NCBI GenBank assembly: GCA_023390555.1
Contig: JAEWCQ010000037.1
Location: 1-64,000, forward strand
Length of the DNA: 64,000 nt
Direction of reading: 5' to 3'
Source of the DNA: Bacillota bacterium
Lineage (GTDB): Bacteria; Bacillota; Clostridia; Lachnospirales; Lachnospiraceae
Shown piece by piece: positions 35,794 through 43,435 of this stretch. How positions within the stretch are numbered: position 1 is the first letter of the stretch; each line of letters opens with the position of its first letter. The position numbers and the translations under genes are program-made. The notes under the pieces are model-generated. The model was not told the origin of the DNA. It ran no database searches and was given only the letters and a program-made list of their open reading frames with translations.

Positions 35794-36741
35794 TTATTTC
35801 AGCTTCTGCAATGTCGTATAATATTTCTTAACAACTTCTTCTGCCGGTTTCCCGTAGATTTCATAGTCTCCTTTTTGTTCCGCCAGCGACAGTGCATACA
35901 GCTTATCGGTCCAGGACCACAGTGCCCAGCCCCATACCCAGTCACGTTTGATACAGGTCTCATACATAGTTTCAAACCACTTTGCCTGTCCTTCGAGATC
36001 TATTTCTCCACGAACCGTCCAGTCATTCGGTACATTTTTCGAACCCTCTACGGACATACAACCAGCTTCTGCAAAGAAAAACGGTTTATCAAACTGCTTC
36101 ACCACTTTCTCAATCCGGTCCAACTGTACATTCCAGTCTGTAATCGGATAGTAACCGCTGGAAGATATTACATCCACAGCATCCCACCATTTTACATTAT
36201 GCTCCTGGTACTTGTCAGTATTATAAGACACGAGTCCGCGGTAATCACGGCGGATATCCGTGATGATCTGGCGCCACTCTTTCTCCCGGCGTTCCGACTG
36301 CACCATTTCGCAGCCTGCGATATGCATCGCACATCCCATCTCCTGTGAAATCCGGGCATAGTGACTCTGAAATTCGCTGTAGGATGCAAACCAGTTATGC
36401 CATTTTGGCTCACACGGCACATCTTCATCAAAAAAATTCACATGTGCTCTCCAGGTTCCATTTTTACAGTTTACCGTAGGTTTCAATGCTACCAGCATTC
36501 CCAGTTCCTGCGCATATGCAATCATCTCTTTTAGTTCATCATCATTCACATTTGCTTCGGAAGTATAACAAATCTCTTCTGATTGCGGGGTATCCTGCAA
36601 TCCATTCGGAACCAGAATTACAAAATTTGCATTGGTCCGCTCTTTCATCAAAAGCAGACTGTTTTTTGCTCTTTCCCGGGAAAAGCTTCCTTCCTTTACA
36701 AATGGGGCAAATGTCATACCACAAATATAACGTAAATCCAT
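35794..36741 (-). CDS. GH113 beta-mannosidase/mannanase (intracellular)
   Basis: A 315-residue single-domain (beta/alpha)8 enzyme without signal peptide. The acid/base is Glu145 in HIAGCEMVQ and the nucleophile Glu225 in FFFAEAGCM, close in position to Glu151 and Glu231 of the Alicyclobacillus GH113 mannanase; the VWGWALWSW segment follows near 270. Lacking a signal peptide, it would act on imported mannooligosaccharides, as the Roseburia GH113 does. The ATG chosen matches the family's N-terminus. A frame 18 codons longer begins closer to the divergent promoter region and cannot be excluded, since neither start has a strong ribosome site. Confidence 0.85.
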   Translation of the reverse strand: MDLRYICGMTFAPFVKEGSFSRERAKNSLLLMKERTNANFVILVPNGLQDTPQSEEICYTSEANVNDDELKEMIAYAQELGMLVALKPTVNCKNGTWRAHVNFFDEDVPCEPKWHNWFASYSEFQSHYARISQEMGCAMHIAGCEMVQSERREKEWRQIITDIRRDYRGLVSYNTDKYQEHNVKWWDAVDVISSSGYYPITDWNVQLDRIEKVVKQFDKPFFFAEAGCMSVEGSKNVPNDWTVRGEIDLEGQAKWFETMYETCIKRDWVWGWALWSWTDKLYALSLAEQKGDYEIYGKPAEEVVKKYYTTLQKLK

Positions 36742-36861
36742 ACTTTTTTTCTCACTTTCGATATTTTGATGAGAAAAATATAGCATTCCACTCATTCAGT
36801 TGCTATAATGAATTATTATAAAAATAGTAAAAATCGATTATGAAATGAGGTAACGATACAA

Positions 36862-37752
36862 GTGAATTCATTATTTGAGTATAGTGACATACTGAATGCC
36901 CCTTTTGAATGCTTCCGGTTCGACACCAATAAAAATAGTTTTCCGGTACGTCCGCACTGGCATTATTTCATGGAAATTATCTATATGACCGAGGGGACTG
37001 CCATGATGACCTGTGACGCCGATACCTATGTGGTGGAACCTGGGGACATGATCTTATTTCTTCCGCAGCAGATTCACTCTATTTACACGACAACCAACCT
37101 GCCGCTGAAATATTACGTGCTCAAATTCGATATCAACCAGCTGGCTTCTTCTGCAAACGCTTCCGGAACCGCATTTTCGGGGATTCATTTTAATTCCCTT
37201 TTTCAGAGCGCGAGGGGGGACATACATGCGCCGCTGTATCTTTCCGCAGATGATCTGAAAGATATTCCGGTCGAAAGTTTATTCTGCAGTTCACTGGCAG
37301 AAATGACGCAGCAGGAATACGGATACCGTATTATGATTCGTTCTTATATCAATGCCCTCCTCACACATATTCTGCGCTTCTGGCGTTCGAATGGCTTTGA
37401 TACGGATCAGTCACTGGCATTGCCGTATCAGGAAGATTCTATCCACACCATCACCGAATACATTGATGCGCATGCACATGAAGCACTAAAAGTGGAAGAC
37501 CTCGCGGCCATCTGCCATATGAGCTACTCCTATTTTGCCAAGAGCTTTCGTGAACTCTACGGCCAGTCCTGTAAAAAATACATCGAGTTTATCCGGCTGT
37601 GCAAAGCAGAAGATTTACTGCTTTTTACAAATCTGGACCTAAATTACATCAGCCAGGAAACGGGTTTTTCCGATTGCAGCCATTTTATCAAAGCCTTTCG
37701 CGGAAAACACGGAATTACACCAAAGCAGTACCGGAAAGATCATGCAAACTAA
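36862..37752 (+). CDS. AraC-family transcription regulator (GH113-linked)
   Basis: A 296-residue regulator with a cupin sensor domain at the front (RPHWHYFMEIIYMTEG near 30-45, and a typical GDMILFLPQQIHSI segment near 70-85) and a C-terminal AraC double helix-turn-helix from about 195. It starts with GTG at a GAGGT site 10 bases upstream. It is divergent from the GH113 gene, so it likely activates that gene and perhaps other mannan genes. A TATAAT lies at 36804-36809 with no convincing -35 box, as expected of an activator-dependent promoter on either strand. A strong terminator follows directly. Confidence 0.88.
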   Translation: MNSLFEYSDILNAPFECFRFDTNKNSFPVRPHWHYFMEIIYMTEGTAMMTCDADTYVVEPGDMILFLPQQIHSIYTTTNLPLKYYVLKFDINQLASSANASGTAFSGIHFNSLFQSARGDIHAPLYLSADDLKDIPVESLFCSSLAEMTQQEYGYRIMIRSYINALLTHILRFWRSNGFDTDQSLALPYQEDSIHTITEYIDAHAHEALKVEDLAAICHMSYSYFAKSFRELYGQSCKKYIEFIRLCKAEDLLLFTNLDLNYISQETGFSDCSHFIKAFRGKHGITPKQYRKDHAN

Positions 37753-37753
37753 A

Positions 37754-37792
37754 ACGGGTCTGCCGCACAGAGCATTTCTGCGGCAAACCCGT
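37754..37792. terminator. Bidirectional terminator between AraC and membrane protein genes
   Basis: ACGGGT-CT-GCCGCA pairs with TGCGGC-AA-ACCCGT across 37754-37792, a long stem with one internal mismatch loop. ATTTTATT follows on the plus strand and T-rich sequence (TTTTAG) on the minus side. It ends both converging genes. Confidence 0.8.
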
Positions 37793-37812
37793 ATTTTATT
37801 CCTCTTCAATTT

Positions 37813-38133
37813 TTACCAGTGCATGGAGATATAATCTCCGTACTGCTGCATACACCAGTCAATCAATCCCATTCCCATCGCGAACAGCGTCAGAAAAACA
37901 GTCAATGCAATTGCCGGTTTGTCGTAGACAAATTTCTCCGAATTCCGCCAGTTTCCAATCAGAACCTCTACCCCGAGCAGAATGAACAGGCACGGCCACA
38001 GGTGAAAAATAAGCTCATAACTCAGTGCAGGTATAAACAGGTGTACGAGAAAGAGGCTGCCAAACAGAATCAGTCCTGCACCAAATGTAACCGACCCGAT
38101 ACGGTGTGTCTTTTCAATCGTTTTTTCTTCCAT
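37813..38133 (-). CDS. Small three-segment membrane protein in the sigma-factor operon
   Basis: A 106-residue membrane protein of unknown function. It has three hydrophobic segments (about 13-35, 39-58, 73-92) after a short charged start MEEKTIEKTH. The family looks like the DUF5668/LiaF-related small membrane proteins found in operons with ECF sigma factors in Firmicutes, but I cannot confirm membership. The ATG has a GGGAG site 7 bases upstream and is one base past the stop of the upstream gene. It is the last gene of the four-gene operon. Confidence 0.75.
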   Translation of the reverse strand: MEEKTIEKTHRIGSVTFGAGLILFGSLFLVHLFIPALSYELIFHLWPCLFILLGVEVLIGNWRNSEKFVYDKPAIALTVFLTLFAMGMGLIDWCMQQYGDYISMHW

Positions 38134-38134
38134 G

Positions 38135-38725
38135 TCACTGCTCCCTTCTTTCCATATCGTCTGACTGCTGCTTTGCTTCTGCATCATCTGACTGCTGTTT
38201 TCCCTCCGTATCGTCTAACTGCTGCTTTTTCCCACGGATCATATATACACCCAGTACGATGATTGCTATTCCCACAACAAACTGCGGCAGACGGTATCCC
38301 AGATCCTGAATCATCCAGTAGAACCCTTCTGGAAGATAACGGCCGATCATATACAGAAGTCCTTTCCAGGTCATAACGATACCCAATAGAATCAAAACAG
38401 CTGCAATTACATTGCGATAGGTGTGAATCAGTTCTTTTCCCTGCTTTTCATTCTCTGCGAACTTAAAGAGATATTCATCTTCCACTGCATAGAATTCTTC
38501 ATCGGGCATACTGGCAAGATTGTGTACATGAAAGAAACTGTAAAACCATGCAATTGCCGCAACAAACATCAGCGGACCGATTTCCAGCATGGTTGCAATC
38601 GCGAGTATCACAAAAAACATGCTCATCAGGCTTAAACCCATTTTCATAAATCCCATATACATTTCCCCTGCTCCCGGCAACAGTGAAAACATGAGTCTCC
38701 AAAATCCATTCTTTTTCTGTGTCAT
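38135..38725 (-). CDS. Multispanning membrane protein with acidic repeat tail (sigma-factor operon)
   Basis: A 196-residue protein with a TM2-like start (FSLLPGAGEMYMGFMKMG), about four membrane segments (near 28-45, 50-66, 105-125, 145-163) and a hydrophilic C-terminal tail. The tail holds three 9-residue repeats, KQQLDDTEG, KQQSDDAEA and KQQSDDMER. It follows the probable anti-sigma gene directly and precedes the small membrane protein by one base. A role in sensing cell-envelope stress with the sigma/anti-sigma pair is inferred from the operon only. Confidence 0.8.
   Translation of the reverse strand: MTQKKNGFWRLMFSLLPGAGEMYMGFMKMGLSLMSMFFVILAIATMLEIGPLMFVAAIAWFYSFFHVHNLASMPDEEFYAVEDEYLFKFAENEKQGKELIHTYRNVIAAVLILLGIVMTWKGLLYMIGRYLPEGFYWMIQDLGYRLPQFVVGIAIIVLGVYMIRGKKQQLDDTEGKQQSDDAEAKQQSDDMERREQ
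38147..38227 (-). repeat. Three 27-base tandem repeats in the membrane protein tail
   Basis: Three in-frame 27-base units encode the KQQxDDxxx nonapeptides (residues 167-193). Each unit is divisible by three, so a change in copy number would keep the frame. Confidence 0.8.
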
Positions 38726-39202
38726 TTAATTATCCTCCCTATGAAATAATTGGTTGGTACGATAAAATAATCTGCTGCAAAAATCACTCGACTTTTCATT
38801 CAGATTCTGTATCATTGATTTTTCGTCCTTCTGTCCGTTCTGATCATACTGTACCTGATAGGAATCTGACTGATCCCCCAGATGTGTCTCCATCGATGGT
38901 GTCATAATAATCAGTGCGATTGCGGCGGCTGCCGCTGCAATGATCTTGATGCTGTATACCAACAGCTGTTTCTGCTTCGATGCTGGTGGCACCGCCGCCG
39001 GCTTTCCCTCACGGATTGTCTCGCGGATCGTATTTCGAATCGGTATGATTTCCACGGACTCTCTGAGTGCCTGGCGCTCGGCCTTGTGCAGAATCAGCTC
39101 CGCCAGATAATCGGGTGCCTGCATCGGATGATCCGCTTCCATATCTGCAATAAAATCCGCCAGCTCTTCCTCCGTAAAATATTCGGTATTTTCTTCTTTC
39201 AT
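38726..39202 (-). CDS. Probable membrane anti-sigma factor
   Basis: A protein of about 158 residues starting MKEENTEYF. The N-terminal part (about 10-55) is an acidic helical domain like the cytoplasmic sigma-binding regions of anti-sigma factors. One membrane segment lies near 81-102 (SIKIIAAAAAAIALIIM), and the remainder would lie outside. Its gene follows the ECF sigma gene with a one-base gap, the classical arrangement for sigma and its membrane-bound inhibitor. A GTG three codons earlier could also start it, but a GGAG site lies 10 bases before the ATG. Assignment rests on topology and position rather than on a clear domain match. Confidence 0.72.
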   Translation of the reverse strand: MKEENTEYFTEEELADFIADMEADHPMQAPDYLAELILHKAERQALRESVEIIPIRNTIRETIREGKPAAVPPASKQKQLLVYSIKIIAAAAAAIALIIMTPSMETHLGDQSDSYQVQYDQNGQKDEKSMIQNLNEKSSDFCSRLFYRTNQLFHREDN

Positions 39203-39203
39203 T

Positions 39204-39719
39204 TTATCCACGCTCCTTTCCGTATAGTTTCCGAAGCATTGCTCTTGCCCGGTAGACCTGTGTCTGAATCGTTTTCAGATTCTTCTGTTTGATTTCCGCA
39301 ATTTCTTCTGTCTTGCGTTCTTCTACAAAATACAGTTTCGCAATTTCATCATAGGGTGGTTTCAGCTGCATGCATCTTTCCCGCAGCTGCCTTACGGCTT
39401 CCTGCTCTATGTAGTCTGCTTCCGGCAGACCTTCCAGCGACGGTCGGTTTTCAAACTGAACATCTTCTGACGGTATCATTCGTCTGGCTGCCTGTTTCTG
39501 ATAATCAATGCACTTATTCGTTGCAATCCGGCACAGCCAGGCTTTTTCATTTTGTCCATCAAAAGAATCTATATTTTTATAGGCAGATAAAAAGGTTTCC
39601 TGGGCTAAATCTTCCGCTGTAAAATAATCATTTGTCATTTTCACACAGATTGAAAATATCAGATTCTGATATTGCATAATCATCTGTGCCAAATACTGCT
39701 TGGAATCGATTTTATCCAC
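39204..39719 (-). CDS. ECF-type RNA polymerase sigma factor
   Basis: A protein of about 171 residues with sigma region 2 (QNLIFSICVKMTNDYFTAEDLAQETFL then NIDSFDGQNEKAWLCRIATN) and region 4 (LPEADYIEQE through KTIQTQVYRARAMLRKLY). It directs RNA polymerase to stress or surface genes and probably to its own operon. The start is unclear. The good GGGAGGTG site lies at a GTG (used here) and 6 bases before an ATC. The only in-frame ATG, 18 codons upstream at 39773, has no ribosome site and would lie about 10 bases from the predicted transcript start. Confidence 0.85.
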   Translation of the reverse strand: MDKIDSKQYLAQMIMQYQNLIFSICVKMTNDYFTAEDLAQETFLSAYKNIDSFDGQNEKAWLCRIATNKCIDYQKQAARRMIPSEDVQFENRPSLEGLPEADYIEQEAVRQLRERCMQLKPPYDEIAKLYFVEERKTEEIAEIKQKNLKTIQTQVYRARAMLRKLYGKERG

Positions 39720-39790
39720 CTCCCTTTCTTTTTTTTGAAAGCCTTCAAATAATAAAACGATAGATATTTGCATTTGTCTTCAATTTTTTT

Positions 39791-39820
39791 ATTATAACAT
39801 AAAAAAAGAAGGTGTCCCAA
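39791..39820 (-). promoter_or_regulatory. Candidate promoter of the sigma-factor operon
   Basis: A perfect TATAAT (39791-39796 reversed) with TTGGGA (39815-39820 reversed) at 18 bases. The -35 box lies inside the stem of the terminator of the upstream dehydratase gene. Confidence 0.4.
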
Positions 39821-39853
39821 AAGTAATACGACTTACTCAAGGGACATCTTCTT
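39806..39853 (-). terminator. Terminator after the UDP-GlcNAc dehydratase gene
   Basis: AAGAAGGTGTCCC (39806-39818) pairs with GGGACATCTTCTT (39841-39853) with a single G-U pair. A run of T follows on the minus strand (seven A at 39801-39807 on the plus strand). This is a textbook intrinsic terminator 15 bases after the dehydratase stop. Confidence 0.85.
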
Positions 39854-39868
39854 TTACCTGTCATTCCG

Positions 39869-40891
39869 TTATGCTAAATTCAAGGCTTTCATTTCCTTTT
39901 TAATATAATCCAGCGAAAGCAATAATTCCTTAATTTCTTCTACATTTAATTTCTGAATACTGTTTGAATTATATTCCATCTGGTCGGATAGCTTCATCTG
40001 TCCTTCACTGAAATATTTATTGTAGTTCAGCAGTCTGTTATCTGCCGGTATCCGGAAGAAATTGCCCATATCTTCCGCCACAAAATATTCTTCTCTTGTC
40101 AGAAGTGTCTCATATTGTTTTTCCCCGTGTCTGGTCCCAATAATCTTAATTTCATTCTTCGCCTGAAACAATTCCATGACAGCTTCCGCCAGATCCCCTA
40201 TCGTGGAAGACGGTGCTTTCTGTACCATAATGTCTCCCGCCTTTGCATTTAAAAATGCATAGAGAACAAGTTCTACTGCCTCATCCAGACTCATTAAAAA
40301 ACGCGTCATCTTTGGATTTGTTATGGTAATCGGCTGATTTGTCTTTATCTGTGTGATAAAAGTAGGAATGACCGAACCGCGGGACGCCATTACATTTCCA
40401 TACCGGGTACCGCAGATCATCGTCCTTTCCGGATCAACCGTCCTTGACTTTGCAATGAACACTTTTTCCATCATCGCCTTAGAGATACCCATTGCGTTAA
40501 TTGGATAAGCTGCTTTATCGGTGGACAGGCAGATTACCTTTTTTACTTCCTGCTCGATTGCTGCCGTGAGCACATTGTCTGTTCCCAGCACATTTGTCTT
40601 TACCGCCTCCAGGGGAAAGAATTCACAGGAAGGAACCTGTTTCAGTGCCGCTGCATGAAACAAATAATCCACTCCGTACATTGCGTCCTTAATGGACTTT
40701 AAATCTCTCACATCTCCAATATAAAATTTAATCTTATCATTTAAGTAAGTTTTTCTCATATCATCCTGTTTTTTTTCATCTCGTGAAAGTATCCGGATCT
40801 GTTCTATATCAGTATTAAGAAAACGCTTTAAAACGGCATTTCCAAAGCTTCCCGTGCCTCCTGTTATCAAAAGGACTTTTCCATCAAACAT
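39869..40891 (-). CDS. UDP-N-acetylglucosamine 4,6-dehydratase/5-epimerase (FnlA/CapE type)
   Basis: A 340-residue extended short-chain dehydrogenase. The NAD(P) site is TGGTGSFGNAVLKRF (9-23). The active-site region is STDKAAYPINAMGISKAMMEK, with Met replacing the usual Tyr of the YxxxK motif, as in the FnlA/CapE/PseB group. The GTRYGNVMASRGSVIP block is also characteristic. It makes a 4-keto-6-deoxy UDP-sugar from UDP-GlcNAc, the precursor of FucNAc-, QuiNAc- or diamino-type sugars. The partner reductases FnlB/FnlC are not present, but an aminotransferase in the nearby glycan cluster could use the product. It is divergent from the plus-strand glycan operon and seems to be a single-gene unit. 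Confidence 0.88.
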   Translation of the reverse strand: MFDGKVLLITGGTGSFGNAVLKRFLNTDIEQIRILSRDEKKQDDMRKTYLNDKIKFYIGDVRDLKSIKDAMYGVDYLFHAAALKQVPSCEFFPLEAVKTNVLGTDNVLTAAIEQEVKKVICLSTDKAAYPINAMGISKAMMEKVFIAKSRTVDPERTMICGTRYGNVMASRGSVIPTFITQIKTNQPITITNPKMTRFLMSLDEAVELVLYAFLNAKAGDIMVQKAPSSTIGDLAEAVMELFQAKNEIKIIGTRHGEKQYETLLTREEYFVAEDMGNFFRIPADNRLLNYNKYFSEGQMKLSDQMEYNSNSIQKLNVEEIKELLLSLDYIKKEMKALNLA

Positions 40892-41024
40892 ACAGCATCT
40901 TTAACTTTATTATTTAGTTACTATTATTAGTATGTTCTCTTTTTCCTTTTGTTCCACTGTCACCATTTTGAATTCCCCGCATATATTATTTTAGAAACAA
41001 AATAATTGTAAAAGGAGGATATGA

Positions 41025-41348
41025 ATGGATTTCTTGAGATATTTTCTGATTATGCTGGTCCCTGGAATTATTTCCGCTTATATATATTATAGTATTTTAC
41101 GATGCCGTGAGAGAAGAACCTTTGTATATACGGCACTGGTCTTTGATCTGTTTATTTTTATGATCAATATCTTCGGCTTATATTACTTTAAGGGCATTTA
41201 TACCATGACCAGCCTTATTGACAGCATGAATTGCCTGAGTTTTACCCGAAGATATGCAGAGTTGAGCATCGGCATCGGTATCGCGCTCGCGATTATTTCC
41301 GGTGTCTTCACCAGGCTCATTTATTTCGGGCGGCGTCCAAACTGTTGA
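41025..41348 (+). CDS. Small membrane protein at the head of the glycan operon
   Basis: A 107-residue membrane protein of unknown function. It has three hydrophobic segments: near 5-24 (YFLIMLVPGIISAYIYYSIL), 33-53 (TALVFDLFIFMINIFGLYYF) and 78-97. A near-perfect AAGGAGG site precedes the ATG by 5-6 bases, so it is a real gene despite its size. It leads the plus-strand glycan operon. A possible weak promoter (TTGAAT near 40970, TAGAAA about 18 bases on) lies before it. Similar small proteins occur in other Firmicute capsule clusters, but no function is known to me. Confidence 0.75.
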   Translation: MDFLRYFLIMLVPGIISAYIYYSILRCRERRTFVYTALVFDLFIFMINIFGLYYFKGIYTMTSLIDSMNCLSFTRRYAELSIGIGIALAIISGVFTRLIYFGRRPNC

Positions 41349-41405
41349 CTTCACTCATAAGATACAAGCAAGGTACCATATGCCATCAGGAAAGGATAAA
41401 CTACA

Positions 41406-42350
41406 ATGAACCGCGATCCGCTTATCAGTATCATTGTCCCGATTTATAATGTGCAGGAGTACTTGCCAAAATGCATTCAAAGCTTAATCTCCCAAACTTA
41501 TCTGAATCTGGAAATTATCCTTGTTGATGACGGCAGTACCGACAATTGCTCCGCTATCTGCGACACATTTTCCGATCAGGACCCCAGAATTATTGTCATT
41601 CACCAAAAAAATCTCGGTCTATCCTGCGCCCGAAATGCTGGGGTCCAAAATTCATCCGGCGACTATATTGGTTTTGTAGATGGTGACGACTGGATTGATC
41701 CGGATATGTATGAATTGCTGATACACCTCCTGCTTCTGTATGACGCCCAGATAAGCGCCGTCAATATGCGGCACATATATGCAGATCGGACAGAGGAATC
41801 CTGTACCGGTCAATTCTTCCTGCTTGAGCGTAAAAAAGCAAGTGAATACTTCCTGGACCGCCGTCTGGATATCAAGGGGAATGTCTGCAATAAGCTCTAT
41901 GCCCGCGACATTGTAACCGCCGTTTCTTTTGAGCCGAACAGACTCCATGAAGATGCCTTTTTTACCTACCAGGCTCTTTATCAATGCAGCTATTACGTTC
42001 ATTATGATATCTGCAAATACAATTACGTGAAAACACGTCCCGACAGTATTATGAACACCAGACTCAAGCCGCAAAATGTACTGGATTCCCTTACGGCTTT
42101 TCGGGAGCGCAATGAATTCTATGACAGGAAGCATGAGACTCTTCTTTACGAAAAGTCAAAAGCCTTTTACGTAAGGGCAATTTTCAGCTACTACCGGGAA
42201 TGCAAACGTAATCTTTCGGATGATAAGGAACTGATTTCTTATCTGCAAAATCTTCTGCACGTACATCGGACGGAGATTATCCAAAATAAATATTTGGGGA
42301 TATGGAAGGTAAAGTATTTTCTTTACCGCTTGTTAAATCATGAAAAATAA
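41406..42350 (+). CDS. GT2-family glycosyltransferase
   Basis: A 314-residue GT-A fold transferase starting with SIIVPIYNVQEYLPKCIQSL. The nucleotide-binding DDGSTDN lies near 38-44, the ARNAG loop near 78 and the metal-binding DGDDW near 95. The C-terminal part is helical with no membrane segment, so it acts at the inner face of the membrane. It adds one sugar from a nucleotide sugar to the growing lipid-linked repeat unit; donor and linkage cannot be told. Its end overlaps the pyruvyl transferase start by 11 bases. Confidence 0.9.
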   Translation: MNRDPLISIIVPIYNVQEYLPKCIQSLISQTYLNLEIILVDDGSTDNCSAICDTFSDQDPRIIVIHQKNLGLSCARNAGVQNSSGDYIGFVDGDDWIDPDMYELLIHLLLLYDAQISAVNMRHIYADRTEESCTGQFFLLERKKASEYFLDRRLDIKGNVCNKLYARDIVTAVSFEPNRLHEDAFFTYQALYQCSYYVHYDICKYNYVKTRPDSIMNTRLKPQNVLDSLTAFRERNEFYDRKHETLLYEKSKAFYVRAIFSYYRECKRNLSDDKELISYLQNLLHVHRTEIIQNKYLGIWKVKYFLYRLLNHEK

Positions 42351-43431
42351 AGTAGACAGTATTGTAATCATAACCTTTCACTTTGTGCCAAACTATGGCG
42401 CTGCACTGCAGGCCTATGCAATGAAACATATATTTGATAATTACGGTGAAAAAGTCACTTTTTTAAATTACCAGCCGGCTTCCATCACCCGACCGTACCG
42501 GAATTTCCATGCCCGGTCGTTCCGTAATTTTATCAGCAGTATACTGAACCTGCCAGCCTCATTCCGAAAAAATATGAGGTTTGCTTCTTTTTTTCAAAAA
42601 TACATTCCCGACACACAAAAAGCGTGGGAACGTGCAGATGGCATTTCTGTGGATAGCGACCGGATTGTCCTTGGCAGTGATCAGATCTGGAATTTTAACA
42701 TCACCGACGGTTACGACGGCGTTTATTGGGGCGAGATTGAACAGAACCGTCCCTGCCGGATTATCTCCTATGCTGCAAGTATGGGAAACGGCCAGCTTTC
42801 CCGGGAAGACCTGGCACTGATTCAGCATTCCCTCCGGAATATCCGCTTTCTATCCGTTCGGGAAACAGCTACCCGACAGAAGCTGCAGTCTCTGACAAGG
42901 CGAAATATTCCGGTCGTATTAGATCCTACCTTTCTGATTGATAACCAGGAATGGCTGTCACTTTCACCGGAAATAAAACATAAAAATTATGTTCTGTTAT
43001 ATAGTCTGAATAATCGCTCCGAGACCACAAAAATTGCACAATTCATTGCTTCAGAAGCGGATCTGGAAATTATTGAAATTCTGTCGGGCGGCCGCTCCTT
43101 CCAGAAACGCAGCGGGCATATCGAGAAAACAGCTGTCGGCCCCGGAGAATTTATCGGCCTGATTGCAAATGCTTCTTATGTTATTACAGATTCTTATCAC
43201 GGAACCGTCTTTTCCATCCAGTTTCAAAAAGACTTTTACTCCTATGTGGACGGTTCGAATCAAAGCCGGATCGAAGATCTGTTAAGGAGGCTGAATCTTG
43301 CAGACAGGATACTCTACTCCTATCCGCCCAATATGCAGCTGACAACGATTAACTACACCAACTGCAATCGTATTTTGCGAAAACAGATTCTGTATTCTAT
43401 TAAATTCATCGAAAATGCAATGGAGGAGTGA
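42340..43431 (+). CDS. Polysaccharide pyruvyl transferase family protein
   Basis: A 363-residue protein of the CsaB-like family (PF04230). The start ITFHFVPNYGAALQAYAM, the LGSDQIWNF segment near 105-115, and the C-terminal ITDSYHGTVFSIQF block are diagnostic. Known members transfer a pyruvate ketal from phosphoenolpyruvate to sugars of exopolysaccharide or secondary cell-wall polymers. Many family members beside glycosyltransferases have no proven activity. A negatively charged pyruvylated glycan is likely. It overlaps both neighbouring genes and is translationally coupled to them. Confidence 0.88.
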   Translation: MKNKVDSIVIITFHFVPNYGAALQAYAMKHIFDNYGEKVTFLNYQPASITRPYRNFHARSFRNFISSILNLPASFRKNMRFASFFQKYIPDTQKAWERADGISVDSDRIVLGSDQIWNFNITDGYDGVYWGEIEQNRPCRIISYAASMGNGQLSREDLALIQHSLRNIRFLSVRETATRQKLQSLTRRNIPVVLDPTFLIDNQEWLSLSPEIKHKNYVLLYSLNNRSETTKIAQFIASEADLEIIEILSGGRSFQKRSGHIEKTAVGPGEFIGLIANASYVITDSYHGTVFSIQFQKDFYSYVDGSNQSRIEDLLRRLNLADRILYSYPPNMQLTTINYTNCNRILRKQILYSIKFIENAMEE

Positions 43432-43435
43432 CACA

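Noticed and set aside
39797..39858. Insertion-sequence end or transposon remnant in the repeated GTCCC/GGGAC segment
   Set aside because: The inverted repeat with T-run directly after a stop codon is explained as an intrinsic terminator, and no transposase coding sequence is near.
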